From positions 1,984,001 to 2,048,000 of the forward strand of contig CP079859.1 of NCBI GenBank assembly GCA_019339365.1: DNA of 64,000 bases, read 5' to 3'. A program made the position numbers and the translations under genes. This document shows, piece by piece, positions 37,696 through 45,465 of the stretch (position 1 is its first letter; the number at the start of each line of letters is the position of its first letter). Source of the DNA: Vibrio neptunius (GTDB taxonomy: Bacteria > Pseudomonadota > Gammaproteobacteria > Enterobacterales > Vibrionaceae). The notes under the pieces were generated by a model. The model was given only the letters and a program-made list of their open reading frames with translations, was not told the origin of the DNA and did not search any database.

Positions 37696-38622
37696 ATGGA
37701 TAAATTCGCGGATATGGAATTGTTCACTCTGATCGTCAAACATCAAGGGTTGGCAAGTGCAGGCAGGGAGATGGGATTGTCGCCGGCAAGTGTAACAGCA
37801 AGGCTTCAAGCCCTTGAAGAGAGACATGGCGTAAAGCTTATCAACCGTAGCACTCGCCATGTTGCTTTAACAGATTCTGGTCACAGCTATTATGACTCTT
37901 GCTTGCAGATATTAGAAAGTGTTCGTGAAGCGGAAGCAAAATTGCAAAACACCACGGTTCAGGTGGAAGGACTAATCCGAATTTCAGCCCCCAAAGATAT
38001 TGGAAAGCAGTTTGTGATGCCCGCTATCGATACCTTTCAGCGCCTATATCCCAAAGTTGTACCTCATCTATTGTTACATGATAATTTATCTAGCTTGTCG
38101 GAAAGCAACGTTGATGTCCAGATTCGTTATGGTTCTCCTCCAGATAGTGGCATGATTGCGAGAAAACTGGCCGTGAGTGAGCGTGTCTTAGTCGCTTCTC
38201 CTGCTTATATTAACCGTTTCGGTTTGCTGAGTGACCCTAAACAACTTCAGTTACACCAATGTTTATCTTTACTGCGCAACGAACAGGAAATGAAGCTGTG
38301 GTACTTTCAGCATAGAGAGTCCAATTCGAGTTTGTCCCAGCAAATATCGAGCTTTCGTTGCTCGGATGATGGTGAGGTGATACGTTGCTGGGCTAGGGAA
38401 GGCGCGGGTATTGCGCTAAAATCGAGATTAGATATTGAAGCTGATGTTAGTGCGGGGAGATTGCGCGTACTGTTACCAGATTTTCGCGTCGACTTTAAAC
38501 CCATCTCGTCTGCGAATGACTCTGAACTTTATGCTGTATATCGTGACCGCAATTATCAACCTAAACGCCTCACATTGTTTCTCGAACACTTGATGGTCGC
38601 TTTTTCTGGAGAAGCAGGGTAA
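37696..38622 (+). CDS. LysR-family transcriptional regulator
   Basis: The 308-residue protein has an N-terminal helix-turn-helix (SAGREMGLSPASVTARLQAL) and a periplasmic-binding-like effector domain (LIRISAPKDIGKQFVMPAID, VDVQIRYGSPP, REGAGIALKS). It belongs to the group that usually controls a divergent efflux or redox gene; here that partner is the decayed MFS gene. A palindromic AGCAGGGT/ACCCTGCT (38613-38636) overlaps the stop and could act as a weak terminator. Confidence 0.9.
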   Translation: MDKFADMELFTLIVKHQGLASAGREMGLSPASVTARLQALEERHGVKLINRSTRHVALTDSGHSYYDSCLQILESVREAEAKLQNTTVQVEGLIRISAPKDIGKQFVMPAIDTFQRLYPKVVPHLLLHDNLSSLSESNVDVQIRYGSPPDSGMIARKLAVSERVLVASPAYINRFGLLSDPKQLQLHQCLSLLRNEQEMKLWYFQHRESNSSLSQQISSFRCSDDGEVIRCWAREGAGIALKSRLDIEADVSAGRLRVLLPDFRVDFKPISSANDSELYAVYRDRNYQPKRLTLFLEHLMVAFSGEAG

Positions 38623-38649
38623 TCAGCCACCCTGCTTAACAAGCGAAAG

Positions 38650-39105
38650 CTACTCCCAAATATCCAGTTTTCCTTCTATCTGCCCTTTGTGAATGTAGAA
38701 GCGTGGAAAAGACTGAAATATATAAATATCATTACCTTGGCGTATCAAGCGGTAGAATAAAAAACGATAACCGGAGGATATTTGATTGAAGTGGTCATTG
38801 GAATCCTCTTGTTGATCATCAATGAGTTTTGTCCTCGAGTAAACGAAATAGATAGTTTGCTCACCAATTCTCAAGTGTCTCGCTTCCACTTTCCATTTGG
38901 ATAAGAAGTTACCTTGCTGGTCTTGCTTGGTTTGTAGAGCGACGACCTTGCCTCGGTAGCAGGTCATAAATACGTCTCTTTCATCGTCTGGAACATGCAG
39001 ACTGATTGAATATTGGCAGGTCGAGCCGTTCAAGAAAGCGTATGAAATAACGAGTAACAGTGCACCAAGAGCGATGAAAGAGATAGATACGAGCTTTTTA
39101 ACCAC
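38650..39105 (-). CDS. ToxS/TcpH/VtrC-like membrane-anchored partner protein
   Basis: The 151-residue product has one N-terminal membrane segment (LVSISFIALGALLLVISYAF) and a periplasmic domain of about 125 residues with two cysteines (STCQY, MTCYR). No family hit was recognised, but size, topology and position match the effector partners of ToxR-type regulators. The GTG start at 39105 overlaps the regulator's end by eight bases and has GGAGG upstream. Such partners stabilise the regulator or form a shared ligand-binding barrel, as VtrC does with VtrA; here that is inference. Confidence 0.6.
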   Translation of the reverse strand: MVKKLVSISFIALGALLLVISYAFLNGSTCQYSISLHVPDDERDVFMTCYRGKVVALQTKQDQQGNFLSKWKVEARHLRIGEQTIYFVYSRTKLIDDQQEDSNDHFNQISSGYRFLFYRLIRQGNDIYIFQSFPRFYIHKGQIEGKLDIWE

Positions 39106-39736
39106 CTTGCTCTACCTCCATAAGGCCAGAATGTGACGAGTAAAAATAGTGACCTGATTTGTTGTTTATTATTTGAGGATTGAATTCCTCACCCTCGATA
39201 GTACATACAGTGCTTTGACTGTCTGTATAGCAATCAAGGTTCACCCATGAGAAAACGATATAGAAAACGCTATAAAGAGTAACCATAGAGGATATAAAGC
39301 ATAGATACAGTTTGACCTTTGATATAGACCCTGAAATAAGGTTGCTCTCTAAGATTCCAAGGTTAATAATCTTACTTTCTTTTTCAATAGGTTCCAATGT
39401 CGATTCATGTTCAGATAAGTCTAACCGATAACCTTTTCTTGGAACATTGACGATTTTTATGTTGTCCATCTCCAGAACTTTTCTTAAGTTTGTGATGGCA
39501 ACGGGTAGAGAATTGGGACCAATAATATCTGGTCTTCCCCATGCTTCAGAAATTAAGTCATCTTTGCTTACGACGCTATCTTTTTCAGTTATCAGTTTCT
39601 TTAATACGCTACTCTCTGGAAGAGTGATAGAAAAGGATTTTTTTGTATCAAACACTATTTCTGCACCTGTATCGTTTCGACAGAGAATGCAGTTACCAAT
39701 AGGAATACGAAAACTGTCTATATATTGTTTTGTCAT
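39098..39736 (-). CDS. ToxR/CadC-like membrane-bound winged-helix regulator
   Basis: Residues about 15-110 are an OmpR-type winged helix without a receiver (VVSKDDLISEAWGRPDIIG, SLPVAITNLRKVLE, NVPRKGYRLD). A linker, one membrane segment near 144-165 and a short periplasmic tail of about 46 residues follow, the tail having two cysteines (LDCYT, TVCTI). This is the layout of ToxR, TcpP and VtrA, which activate transcription from the membrane in response to bile or stress. The partner gene overlaps downstream. Target genes are unknown. Confidence 0.8.
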   Translation of the reverse strand: MTKQYIDSFRIPIGNCILCRNDTGAEIVFDTKKSFSITLPESSVLKKLITEKDSVVSKDDLISEAWGRPDIIGPNSLPVAITNLRKVLEMDNIKIVNVPRKGYRLDLSEHESTLEPIEKESKIINLGILESNLISGSISKVKLYLCFISSMVTLYSVFYIVFSWVNLDCYTDSQSTVCTIEGEEFNPQIINNKSGHYFYSSHSGLMEVEQGG

Positions 39737-39961
39737 ATTATTTCCTTTTTAAGTAACATGTATTTATCTAATTTATAATTATAGTTTTTAATTATTATAT
39801 TGATAAATGAGTAGTAAATTATATCTAAATTATAATAATTATTTACTGGTTTAGTGATCTAATACACAATAATAGCGAAATACTTAGATGGGCTTTGTAA
39901 GGATATGTAGAACAAATTTTTAGTATTTCTGACTTATTTACGACAAACTGATTAAAAATAG

Positions 39962-40000
39962 GGCTTCGGAAATGGGGGAAGAAGTGAAGCCCCTTAAAAA
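39962..40000 (-). terminator. terminator after a small gene
   Basis: Arms GGGCTTC/GAAGCCC flank a loop of about 18 bases; on the minus strand the tail is TATTTTTAAT. It follows the small TTG-start gene that ends at 40029. Confidence 0.5.
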
Positions 40001-40028
40001 TCATACATATTTTAACTATTTTAACTAT

Positions 40029-40214
40029 TTAAACGTCTTGAAGAAATGATGTTACAGAAAGCGTCTTTCCTCCTTTTTCAATTAAATAGTCTTGCATCCA
40101 TGCTGCATCATCTTTTAACAATTTAAACGTGCAGTGTACATTTGCACCTGCAACGAGTTTATTATCACACATATCCAAAAATGACTGAGTTGAACGGCAT
40201 ATAAGAGTTTTCAA
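40029..40214 (-). CDS. small hypothetical protein, TTG start
   Basis: A 61-residue frame begins at TTG (40214) with AGGTAAAG just upstream. Text such as CTFKLLKDDAAWMQDYLIEK looks like a real soluble protein, and a terminator-like hairpin follows the stop. No family was recognised. It lies upstream of, and on the same strand as, the ToxR-like pair, with about 290 AT-rich bases between, so a link to that system is possible but unproven. Confidence 0.45.
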   Translation of the reverse strand: MKTLICRSTQSFLDMCDNKLVAGANVHCTFKLLKDDAAWMQDYLIEKGGKTLSVTSFLQDV

Positions 40215-40473
40215 TTTCTTTACCTATTTAAAAATCAATGTCGATATACTAATTTTTGAGGGCGTTATTGTTATTAAAATATGGTTAATTTATATGTATT
40301 TAGCTTTGTTGAGGTCTTTAAACACCAAGATTATGTCGTAAAGCAGGCAATCAAAACTGATGAATCTTCGTCTTGGTAGGAACGCAAACCAGTACAATCG
40401 CCGATAGGGGGGCGTTTGTCACTTTTTGCAAAACAATAAAAATCTTGTAGGAGCAAAGTTATAGATCTGTCAG

Positions 40474-40501
40474 ACTCTCTCAAATACAAATATAAGAGAG
40501 T
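40474..40501 (+). repeat. inverted repeat ahead of cdaR
   Basis: ACTCTCT/AGAGAGT arms with a 14-base spacer end 12 bases before the cdaR ATG. It may be an operator or leader hairpin; it is too close to the start to be a promoter. Confidence 0.4.
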
Positions 40502-40513
40502 TCAGGGAAGATC

Positions 40514-41617
40514 ATGCTAGATGCTCAACTCGCTCAACGAATTGTTGATCGCACAATGCCGATTATTGGCTACAACATTAATGTGATGAACAATGCAGGT
40601 CTTGTGGTCGCAAGTGGAGAAAGCTCGCGTATTGGTCAGACACATGATGGGGCATTGTTGGCATTAAGCAGAAAAGCTTCAGTCGAAGTGACCACTGAAG
40701 ATTGCAAACTCCTCTCTGGCGTTAGACCCGGTGTTAACCTTCTGCTCAAACATAAAAATACTATTCTCGGTGTGGTTGGTATCACTGGGGAACCCAATCA
40801 GGTTCGTGGTATGGCTGAACTTGTAGCAATGACGGCTGAACTTATCATCGACCAAGCGGACTTGTTGGAGAAAGTTCAACGTGATAGACGATATAGAGAT
40901 GAGTTCATATTAGCCTGTCTTGCAGGGCGCCTTTCTCCTTGCGAAATGCGAGATGGGGCTGAACAAATCTCGGTGAATCCGAGTAGCTCATGGGATCTGC
41001 TCCTTGTCGAAATGCCTACTCAAGACAGTTCTACAGTAACACTCATAGAACGTCTTTATCAAAAGCCGGGTCATCACCTTTGTGCAGATTTGTCAGCACG
41101 CCATTTAATCATCTTTGTTCCAACAGAACAGCCTTTGAGCTCGGATAGCGTGAATGAGTGGTTTCACTGGTTAGAGCAAACACCATGTCGAAATTTAAAG
41201 GTATCAACGGGTAAATTTGCTCACAGTCTTGAGGAATGGCAAACTGCTTACCAGTCCGCGCTTCAGGTAATGAAAATAGGGAAAGCGGCGCGTCCTAAGG
41301 ACACAGTGTACCTTCTCGATGACTATCAATTGCCTGTTTTGTTGGCGCCATTGCATGGAACCTGGCAGGGAAAACAACTGTCACAAATGACGGAGATGTT
41401 GGCCGAACATGATAAATCAGGCCAGCTTACCGCGACCTTGGAGGCCTACTTTGATGCTAATGGCAGCGCAAATGGTACGGCATCTAAATTGTTTATCCAT
41501 CGAAATACTCTGAAATACCGTTTAGACAAGATCACTGAAATCACAGGATTTGAAACAACAGATTTCTCTCATATGGCGCAGCTGTATCTGGCCATTCAAC
41601 TTGGTAAACTTAATTGA
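40514..41617 (+). CDS. cdaR: CdaR-family sugar diacid regulator
   Basis: The 367-residue protein has an N-terminal diacid-recognition domain (AQRIVDRTMPIIGYNINVMN, ASGESSRIGQTHDGA), a middle domain and a C-terminal PucR-type helix-turn-helix (GSANGTASKLFIHRNTLKYR). E. coli CdaR activates galactarate, glucarate and glycerate genes. Here it precedes a glycerate kinase gene, with a palindromic candidate operator in the spacer. Confidence 0.92.
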   Translation: MLDAQLAQRIVDRTMPIIGYNINVMNNAGLVVASGESSRIGQTHDGALLALSRKASVEVTTEDCKLLSGVRPGVNLLLKHKNTILGVVGITGEPNQVRGMAELVAMTAELIIDQADLLEKVQRDRRYRDEFILACLAGRLSPCEMRDGAEQISVNPSSSWDLLLVEMPTQDSSTVTLIERLYQKPGHHLCADLSARHLIIFVPTEQPLSSDSVNEWFHWLEQTPCRNLKVSTGKFAHSLEEWQTAYQSALQVMKIGKAARPKDTVYLLDDYQLPVLLAPLHGTWQGKQLSQMTEMLAEHDKSGQLTATLEAYFDANGSANGTASKLFIHRNTLKYRLDKITEITGFETTDFSHMAQLYLAIQLGKLN

Positions 41618-41661
41618 ATTGTGCATTTTAACCATAAATAAGTTTAAATTAATTTATTTTG

Positions 41662-41677
41662 TTGTGCATTTGCACAA
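41662..41677. promoter_or_regulatory. candidate CdaR operator
   Basis: TTGTGCATTTGCACAA is a perfect palindrome with seven-base arms. A second TTGTGCATTT half-site lies at 41619-41628. Both are between cdaR and glycerate kinase, 60-120 bp before the kinase start. Confidence 0.5.
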
Positions 41678-41739
41678 TGACTCAGCGCTGGCTTTGTTAC
41701 ATAATTTCTGTCGTCGGTAGTAGAAAGGATTAAGCCAGT

Positions 41740-42876
41740 ATGAAGATTGTTATTGCACCAGACTCATTTAAAGAAAGTTTGACCGCAGTAGAAGTGGCTC
41801 AATCAATACAGATGGGATTGGAAAGAGTATGGCCTGATGCTGAGTTTTTACAAGTGCCAGTGGCAGATGGCGGTGAAGGAACGGTTCAATCTTTAATAGA
41901 CGCTACATCAGGACAAAAAGTGTTCACTGAGATAACAGGACCATTGGGTGAAACAGTGCAAGCTTGTTATGGTGTGCTGGGTGACGGCAAAACCGCGGTA
42001 ATCGAAATTGCAGAGGCAAGTGGCTTACACCTTGTTCCTGCAGAAAAGCGAGACCCTAAAATTACATCTAGCTTTGGTACCGGTGAACTGATTAAGCATG
42101 CGTTAAGTCAAGGTATTAGTAGACTAATTGTCGGATTGGGTGGCAGTGCGACTAATGATGCTGGTGCAGGAATGCTTGCTGCATTAGGCGTTACCTTTAT
42201 AGATAAAACAGGTGAAGAGTTTGTGCCTGTTGGCGGTGCAAGCCTAGCGAACCTAGCAAGGGTTGATACTTCCAAGCTGGAGCCGCGACTACACCAATGT
42301 GAAGTCGTCGTCGCATGTGATGTAGACAACCCTCTTTGCGGTGCTCTAGGTGCATCCGCTGTCTTTGGGCCACAAAAAGGGGCAACTGAGCAAGATGTGA
42401 CCTTGCTGGATCAATCTTTAGAGATTTTTGGCCAAGTAACAGAAAAAAATGTTGGTGTTGATGTGCTTACTGCCGCTGGTGCTGGTGCCGCTGGTGGAAT
42501 GGGCGCGGCTTTGCTTGGCTACGCAAATGCGGTTTTAAAACCCGGCATAGAGATTGTTTTAGATACGGTTAAGCTAGAATCGAAATTGATTGGCGCAAAC
42601 TTAGTGATCACTGGTGAAGGCAAAATTGACGACCAAACGGTTCATGGAAAAACTCCCGTGGGGGTAGCGAAACTCGCTAAGCAATTTAATCTTCCCGTTA
42701 TCGCCATTGCAGGATGTACCGGAAGTCATTTTCAAGCGGTCTACGAGCATGGTATTGATGCTGTTTATGCCTGTTTACCTAGACCAATGTCACTGCAAGA
42801 GGCGTTTCATGAAGCGGCAAGTAATCTAGCCAACGTTGCAGAAAATGTGGCTCGGACTTATCAGATAAGTCACTAG
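41740..42876 (+). CDS. garK: glycerate kinase (GarK/GlxK family)
   Basis: The 378-residue protein starts with the family hallmark IVIAPDSFKESLTAVEVAQ and includes VADGGEGTVQSL, EIAEASGLHLV, GLGGSATNDAGAGML and TGEGKIDDQTVHGKTP. It phosphorylates D-glycerate to 2-phosphoglycerate in glycerate and sugar-diacid breakdown. It pairs with the upstream cdaR. The gene ends at a bidirectional terminator. Confidence 0.94.
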   Translation: MKIVIAPDSFKESLTAVEVAQSIQMGLERVWPDAEFLQVPVADGGEGTVQSLIDATSGQKVFTEITGPLGETVQACYGVLGDGKTAVIEIAEASGLHLVPAEKRDPKITSSFGTGELIKHALSQGISRLIVGLGGSATNDAGAGMLAALGVTFIDKTGEEFVPVGGASLANLARVDTSKLEPRLHQCEVVVACDVDNPLCGALGASAVFGPQKGATEQDVTLLDQSLEIFGQVTEKNVGVDVLTAAGAGAAGGMGAALLGYANAVLKPGIEIVLDTVKLESKLIGANLVITGEGKIDDQTVHGKTPVGVAKLAKQFNLPVIAIAGCTGSHFQAVYEHGIDAVYACLPRPMSLQEAFHEAASNLANVAENVARTYQISH

Positions 42877-42884
42877 GTTCAGCG

Positions 42885-42913
42885 AATACGGCAGTGGTTA
42901 GCACTGCCGTATT
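42885..42913. terminator. bidirectional terminator
   Basis: Twelve-base arms AATACGGCAGTG/CACTGCCGTATT with a five-base loop separate the convergent glycerate kinase and phosphopantetheinyl transferase genes. Confidence 0.82.
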
Positions 42914-43635
42914 TATGCCGCTACTTTAGATAGACAAATCACACACTGTTGAAACCATGTATAACGACTTTCCAAAGTCCTAGAAACTCCCTTCGAAATC
43001 AAATACTGGTTCGATTCGAACATTAAACAGTGCTCACCACTTTTCACTAATCGAACAACATCGAACTCAAGGATCTCCTCAACTTGAGGGTAGATCGCCT
43101 TGTAGAGTGCTTCTTTCGCTGAAAACAATAAAGTGACCGCTTCATTGCGACTCAGGCCCGTTTGAATGAGCAAGTTTATCTCTTGTTCTCGTGCAATAAA
43201 TGAGTGGGTATCTTGCACTTCTTGACTTGAAAGGAGACGTTGGATATCGACGCCAATATGATGATCCGCCAGCTTTTCTTTCCTCTCTACCACTGCAACC
43301 GCGTAGTTTTCACAGTGGGAAATTGAGCCGTGAAGATGATCTGGAAAATCAGGAGAACGGTCTAAGTTTATGCCTATTTTATGTGACTCCCCAAGACGAG
43401 TGAGAGCATTTTGGGTGGCCACGCGGCCTGCGACAAACTCAGCTTGTCGTGAAACATTCGCCTTCTGGATGGAGTAGGGCAGCGTCTCAACTGGGTAACC
43501 TGACTTAGGGAAGAGTGACTTGTCATAGGCTACGATGAAGACAATCAGCTCCATTTGATTAACCGTAAAGGGTATGTTTGAGAGCCTTTGAAGCCAGCTT
43601 GGTTTACTTTTAGTCTTTTCAATCAGCGTGTTCAT
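42913..43635 (-). CDS. 4'-phosphopantetheinyl transferase (EntD/Sfp superfamily)
   Basis: The 240-residue enzyme has the Mg-binding HHIGVDIQRLLS motif near residue 121 and the F-S-A-K-E-A-L-Y-K-A motif near residue 167 that define EntD-type transferases. It converts apo peptidyl-carrier domains to the active form with CoA, so it should serve the NRPSs downstream. It is divergent from fhuC; a Fur box in the shared promoter suggests iron control. Confidence 0.92.
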   Translation of the reverse strand: MNTLIEKTKSKPSWLQRLSNIPFTVNQMELIVFIVAYDKSLFPKSGYPVETLPYSIQKANVSRQAEFVAGRVATQNALTRLGESHKIGINLDRSPDFPDHLHGSISHCENYAVAVVERKEKLADHHIGVDIQRLLSSQEVQDTHSFIAREQEINLLIQTGLSRNEAVTLLFSAKEALYKAIYPQVEEILEFDVVRLVKSGEHCLMFESNQYLISKGVSRTLESRYTWFQQCVICLSKVAA

Positions 43636-43715
43636 TTCTTAAATCTGCAGCTCTTAAACCAATATCCGACCTTATATATCGGCCGAATACCTTACCAACT
43701 GTGGATATAATTGCA

Positions 43716-43734
43716 AATGAAAATGGTTTGCATT
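43716..43734. promoter_or_regulatory. Fur box between the phosphopantetheinyl transferase gene and fhuC
   Basis: AATGAAAATGGTTTGCATT matches about 14 of 16 informative positions of AATGANAATNATTNTCATT and sits within a TGCAAA...TTTGCA palindrome. It is 81 bp from the transferase start and 92 bp from the fhuC start, so it may control both. Confidence 0.75.
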
Positions 43735-43765
43735 TGTCTATTTACTGTTATATAACTTCCGTCTT

Positions 43766-43793
43766 GTTAATCAGTCGTTTTTTATTGATTAAC
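43766..43793 (+). repeat. inverted repeat in the fhuC leader
   Basis: GTTAATCA/TGATTAAC arms are separated by a T-rich 12-base spacer. It ends 32 bp before the fhuC ATG and could be a second regulator site or a leader hairpin. Confidence 0.4.
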
Positions 43794-43825
43794 CCTATGT
43801 AAAAAGAGAGTTTAAGGGAAAGGAT

Positions 43826-44590
43826 ATGCTCGAAGCTAGAAAACTAGCATTTAGCGTTGGCGGCAGAGATTTGTTGTCAGATTTTGATATGAATTTTGAA
43901 CCAGGCAAGATTTACGCTCTTGTTGGTCACAACGGTTCAGGTAAATCAACGCTACTTAAGCTTCTTGCACAGCAGCAACAGTCCACCAGTGGTGATGTTT
44001 TGCTGCAAGGAAAATCAGTTTCGAAGTGGTCTGATAAGAAATTCGCCCAGAAAATTGCATACCTTCCTCAACATTTGCCTGCTACGGATAGCCTATCAGG
44101 AAAAGACCTAGTGAGTTTTGGTCGCTACCCATGGCACGGCTTACTTGGGCGTTTGGGTTCGCAAGATAAAGCATTCATTCAACAAGCGATGCAGATGACG
44201 GATACCGAAAAGTATGCAGATCGCTTAGTGGATACTTTGTCAGGGGGAGAACGTCAGCGAGTGTGGTTGGCTATGCTCTTGGCCCAAAGAACTCAATATC
44301 TGCTTTTGGATGAACCCTTGTCAGCGCTAGATATTGCTCATCAAGTAGAAATGCTTGAGCTAATAAAGAAATTGGCCACTGAACTCGAATTAGGCGTTCT
44401 TATCGTGATACACGATATCAATATGGCTGCTCGTTTCTGCGACCATATCGTGGCCCTTCACAGCGGGGAAATGATAGCGCAAGGTCCGGTATCTGAGGTG
44501 TTCAACGAACAGCAGTTAAACGATATTTATGGCATCGAAATGCAGATCACCGATCACGCTGCTGGCTATCCGGTTGCCATGCCATGCTAA
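43826..44590 (+). CDS. fhuC: FhuC-like ferric-hydroxamate ABC transporter ATPase
   Basis: The 254-residue ATPase has Walker A GHNGSGKST near residue 35, signature LSGGERQRVWLAMLLAQ and Walker B YLLLDEPLSALD with the following HDIN switch. It belongs to the FecE/FhuC group that drives siderophore import. It starts a Fur-boxed operon and overlaps fhuD by seven bases. Confidence 0.92.
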   Translation: MLEARKLAFSVGGRDLLSDFDMNFEPGKIYALVGHNGSGKSTLLKLLAQQQQSTSGDVLLQGKSVSKWSDKKFAQKIAYLPQHLPATDSLSGKDLVSFGRYPWHGLLGRLGSQDKAFIQQAMQMTDTEKYADRLVDTLSGGERQRVWLAMLLAQRTQYLLLDEPLSALDIAHQVEMLELIKKLATELELGVLIVIHDINMAARFCDHIVALHSGEMIAQGPVSEVFNEQQLNDIYGIEMQITDHAAGYPVAMPC

Positions 44591-45465
44591 ACATTAAACG
44601 AACGATAATCGCAGGTGTTACTGCACTGACTGTCGTAATGCCGGCAATGGCTGGCTCAAGTCCCTCACAAGACAAGTTGCGAGTGATGTCCATTGACTGG
44701 TCTCAGACTGAAACCATGATCGCTCTCGGAGTTAACCCAGTTGCGTCGGCCCAGCAATCTGATTACAACGACTGGGTGAGAAGTCCGAAAATACCAGATG
44801 AGACCGTGGATGTTGGCCTGCGTACTCAGCCCAACCTAGAAAGATTATCTGAGCTTAATCTCGATACCATATTCCTGTCTCCCCGTTTCGCTTCGCTTGA
44901 GAATCAGTTATCTCGTATTGCGCCGGTAAAAATTCTTGGTTTGTATAAAGTGGGTGAAGTTAACTGGGATGCCGTAACGGATTTTACACGTCGTATGGCA
45001 AAAGAGGTTAACGCTGATAAGCAAGCTGAACAGCTTATCGCTAATAGTGAAGCTCAATTGGATTACCTCAAGGCAACGCTGCCAGACAATCTGCCTCCAG
45101 TGCTTTTAGTGCAGTTCATGGATACCAAGCATGTTCGAGTATTTGGTGAGAACAGCATCTATAAAGTGGCATTGAATCAGTTGGGCATTCAAAATGCTTG
45201 GGACAAAGCTACTAATGCATGGGGCTTTGCCCTCACAGGCGTTGATAAGTTACAGGGTATCGATGCCCAATTTGTCGTCATAGAACCTCTTCCTGCCGGT
45301 GTAACTGAACATTTAGCTCAAGACCAGTATTGGCAATATTTGATTGAGCAAACGGGTCGTCCCGTAATCACCGTAAAACCAACATGGAGTTTTGGTGGAT
45401 TACCTTCAGCGATGCGTTTCGCTAATTTGGTCAGCTCTGCACTGAATGAGGAGGTCACCCGATGA
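44584..45465 (+). CDS. fhuD: FhuD-like ferric-hydroxamate binding protein
   Basis: A signal peptide (KRTIIAGVTALTVVMPAMAG) precedes a two-lobed siderophore-binding domain of the FhuD type: DWSQTETMIALGVNPVA, VDVGLRTQPNLERLSELNLD, ILGLYKVGEVNWDAV and AWGFALTGVDKLQGID. It carries the ferri-siderophore across the periplasm to FhuB. The stop overlaps the fhuB ATG as ATGA. Confidence 0.9.
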   Translation: MLNIKRTIIAGVTALTVVMPAMAGSSPSQDKLRVMSIDWSQTETMIALGVNPVASAQQSDYNDWVRSPKIPDETVDVGLRTQPNLERLSELNLDTIFLSPRFASLENQLSRIAPVKILGLYKVGEVNWDAVTDFTRRMAKEVNADKQAEQLIANSEAQLDYLKATLPDNLPPVLLVQFMDTKHVRVFGENSIYKVALNQLGIQNAWDKATNAWGFALTGVDKLQGIDAQFVVIEPLPAGVTEHLAQDQYWQYLIEQTGRPVITVKPTWSFGGLPSAMRFANLVSSALNEEVTR

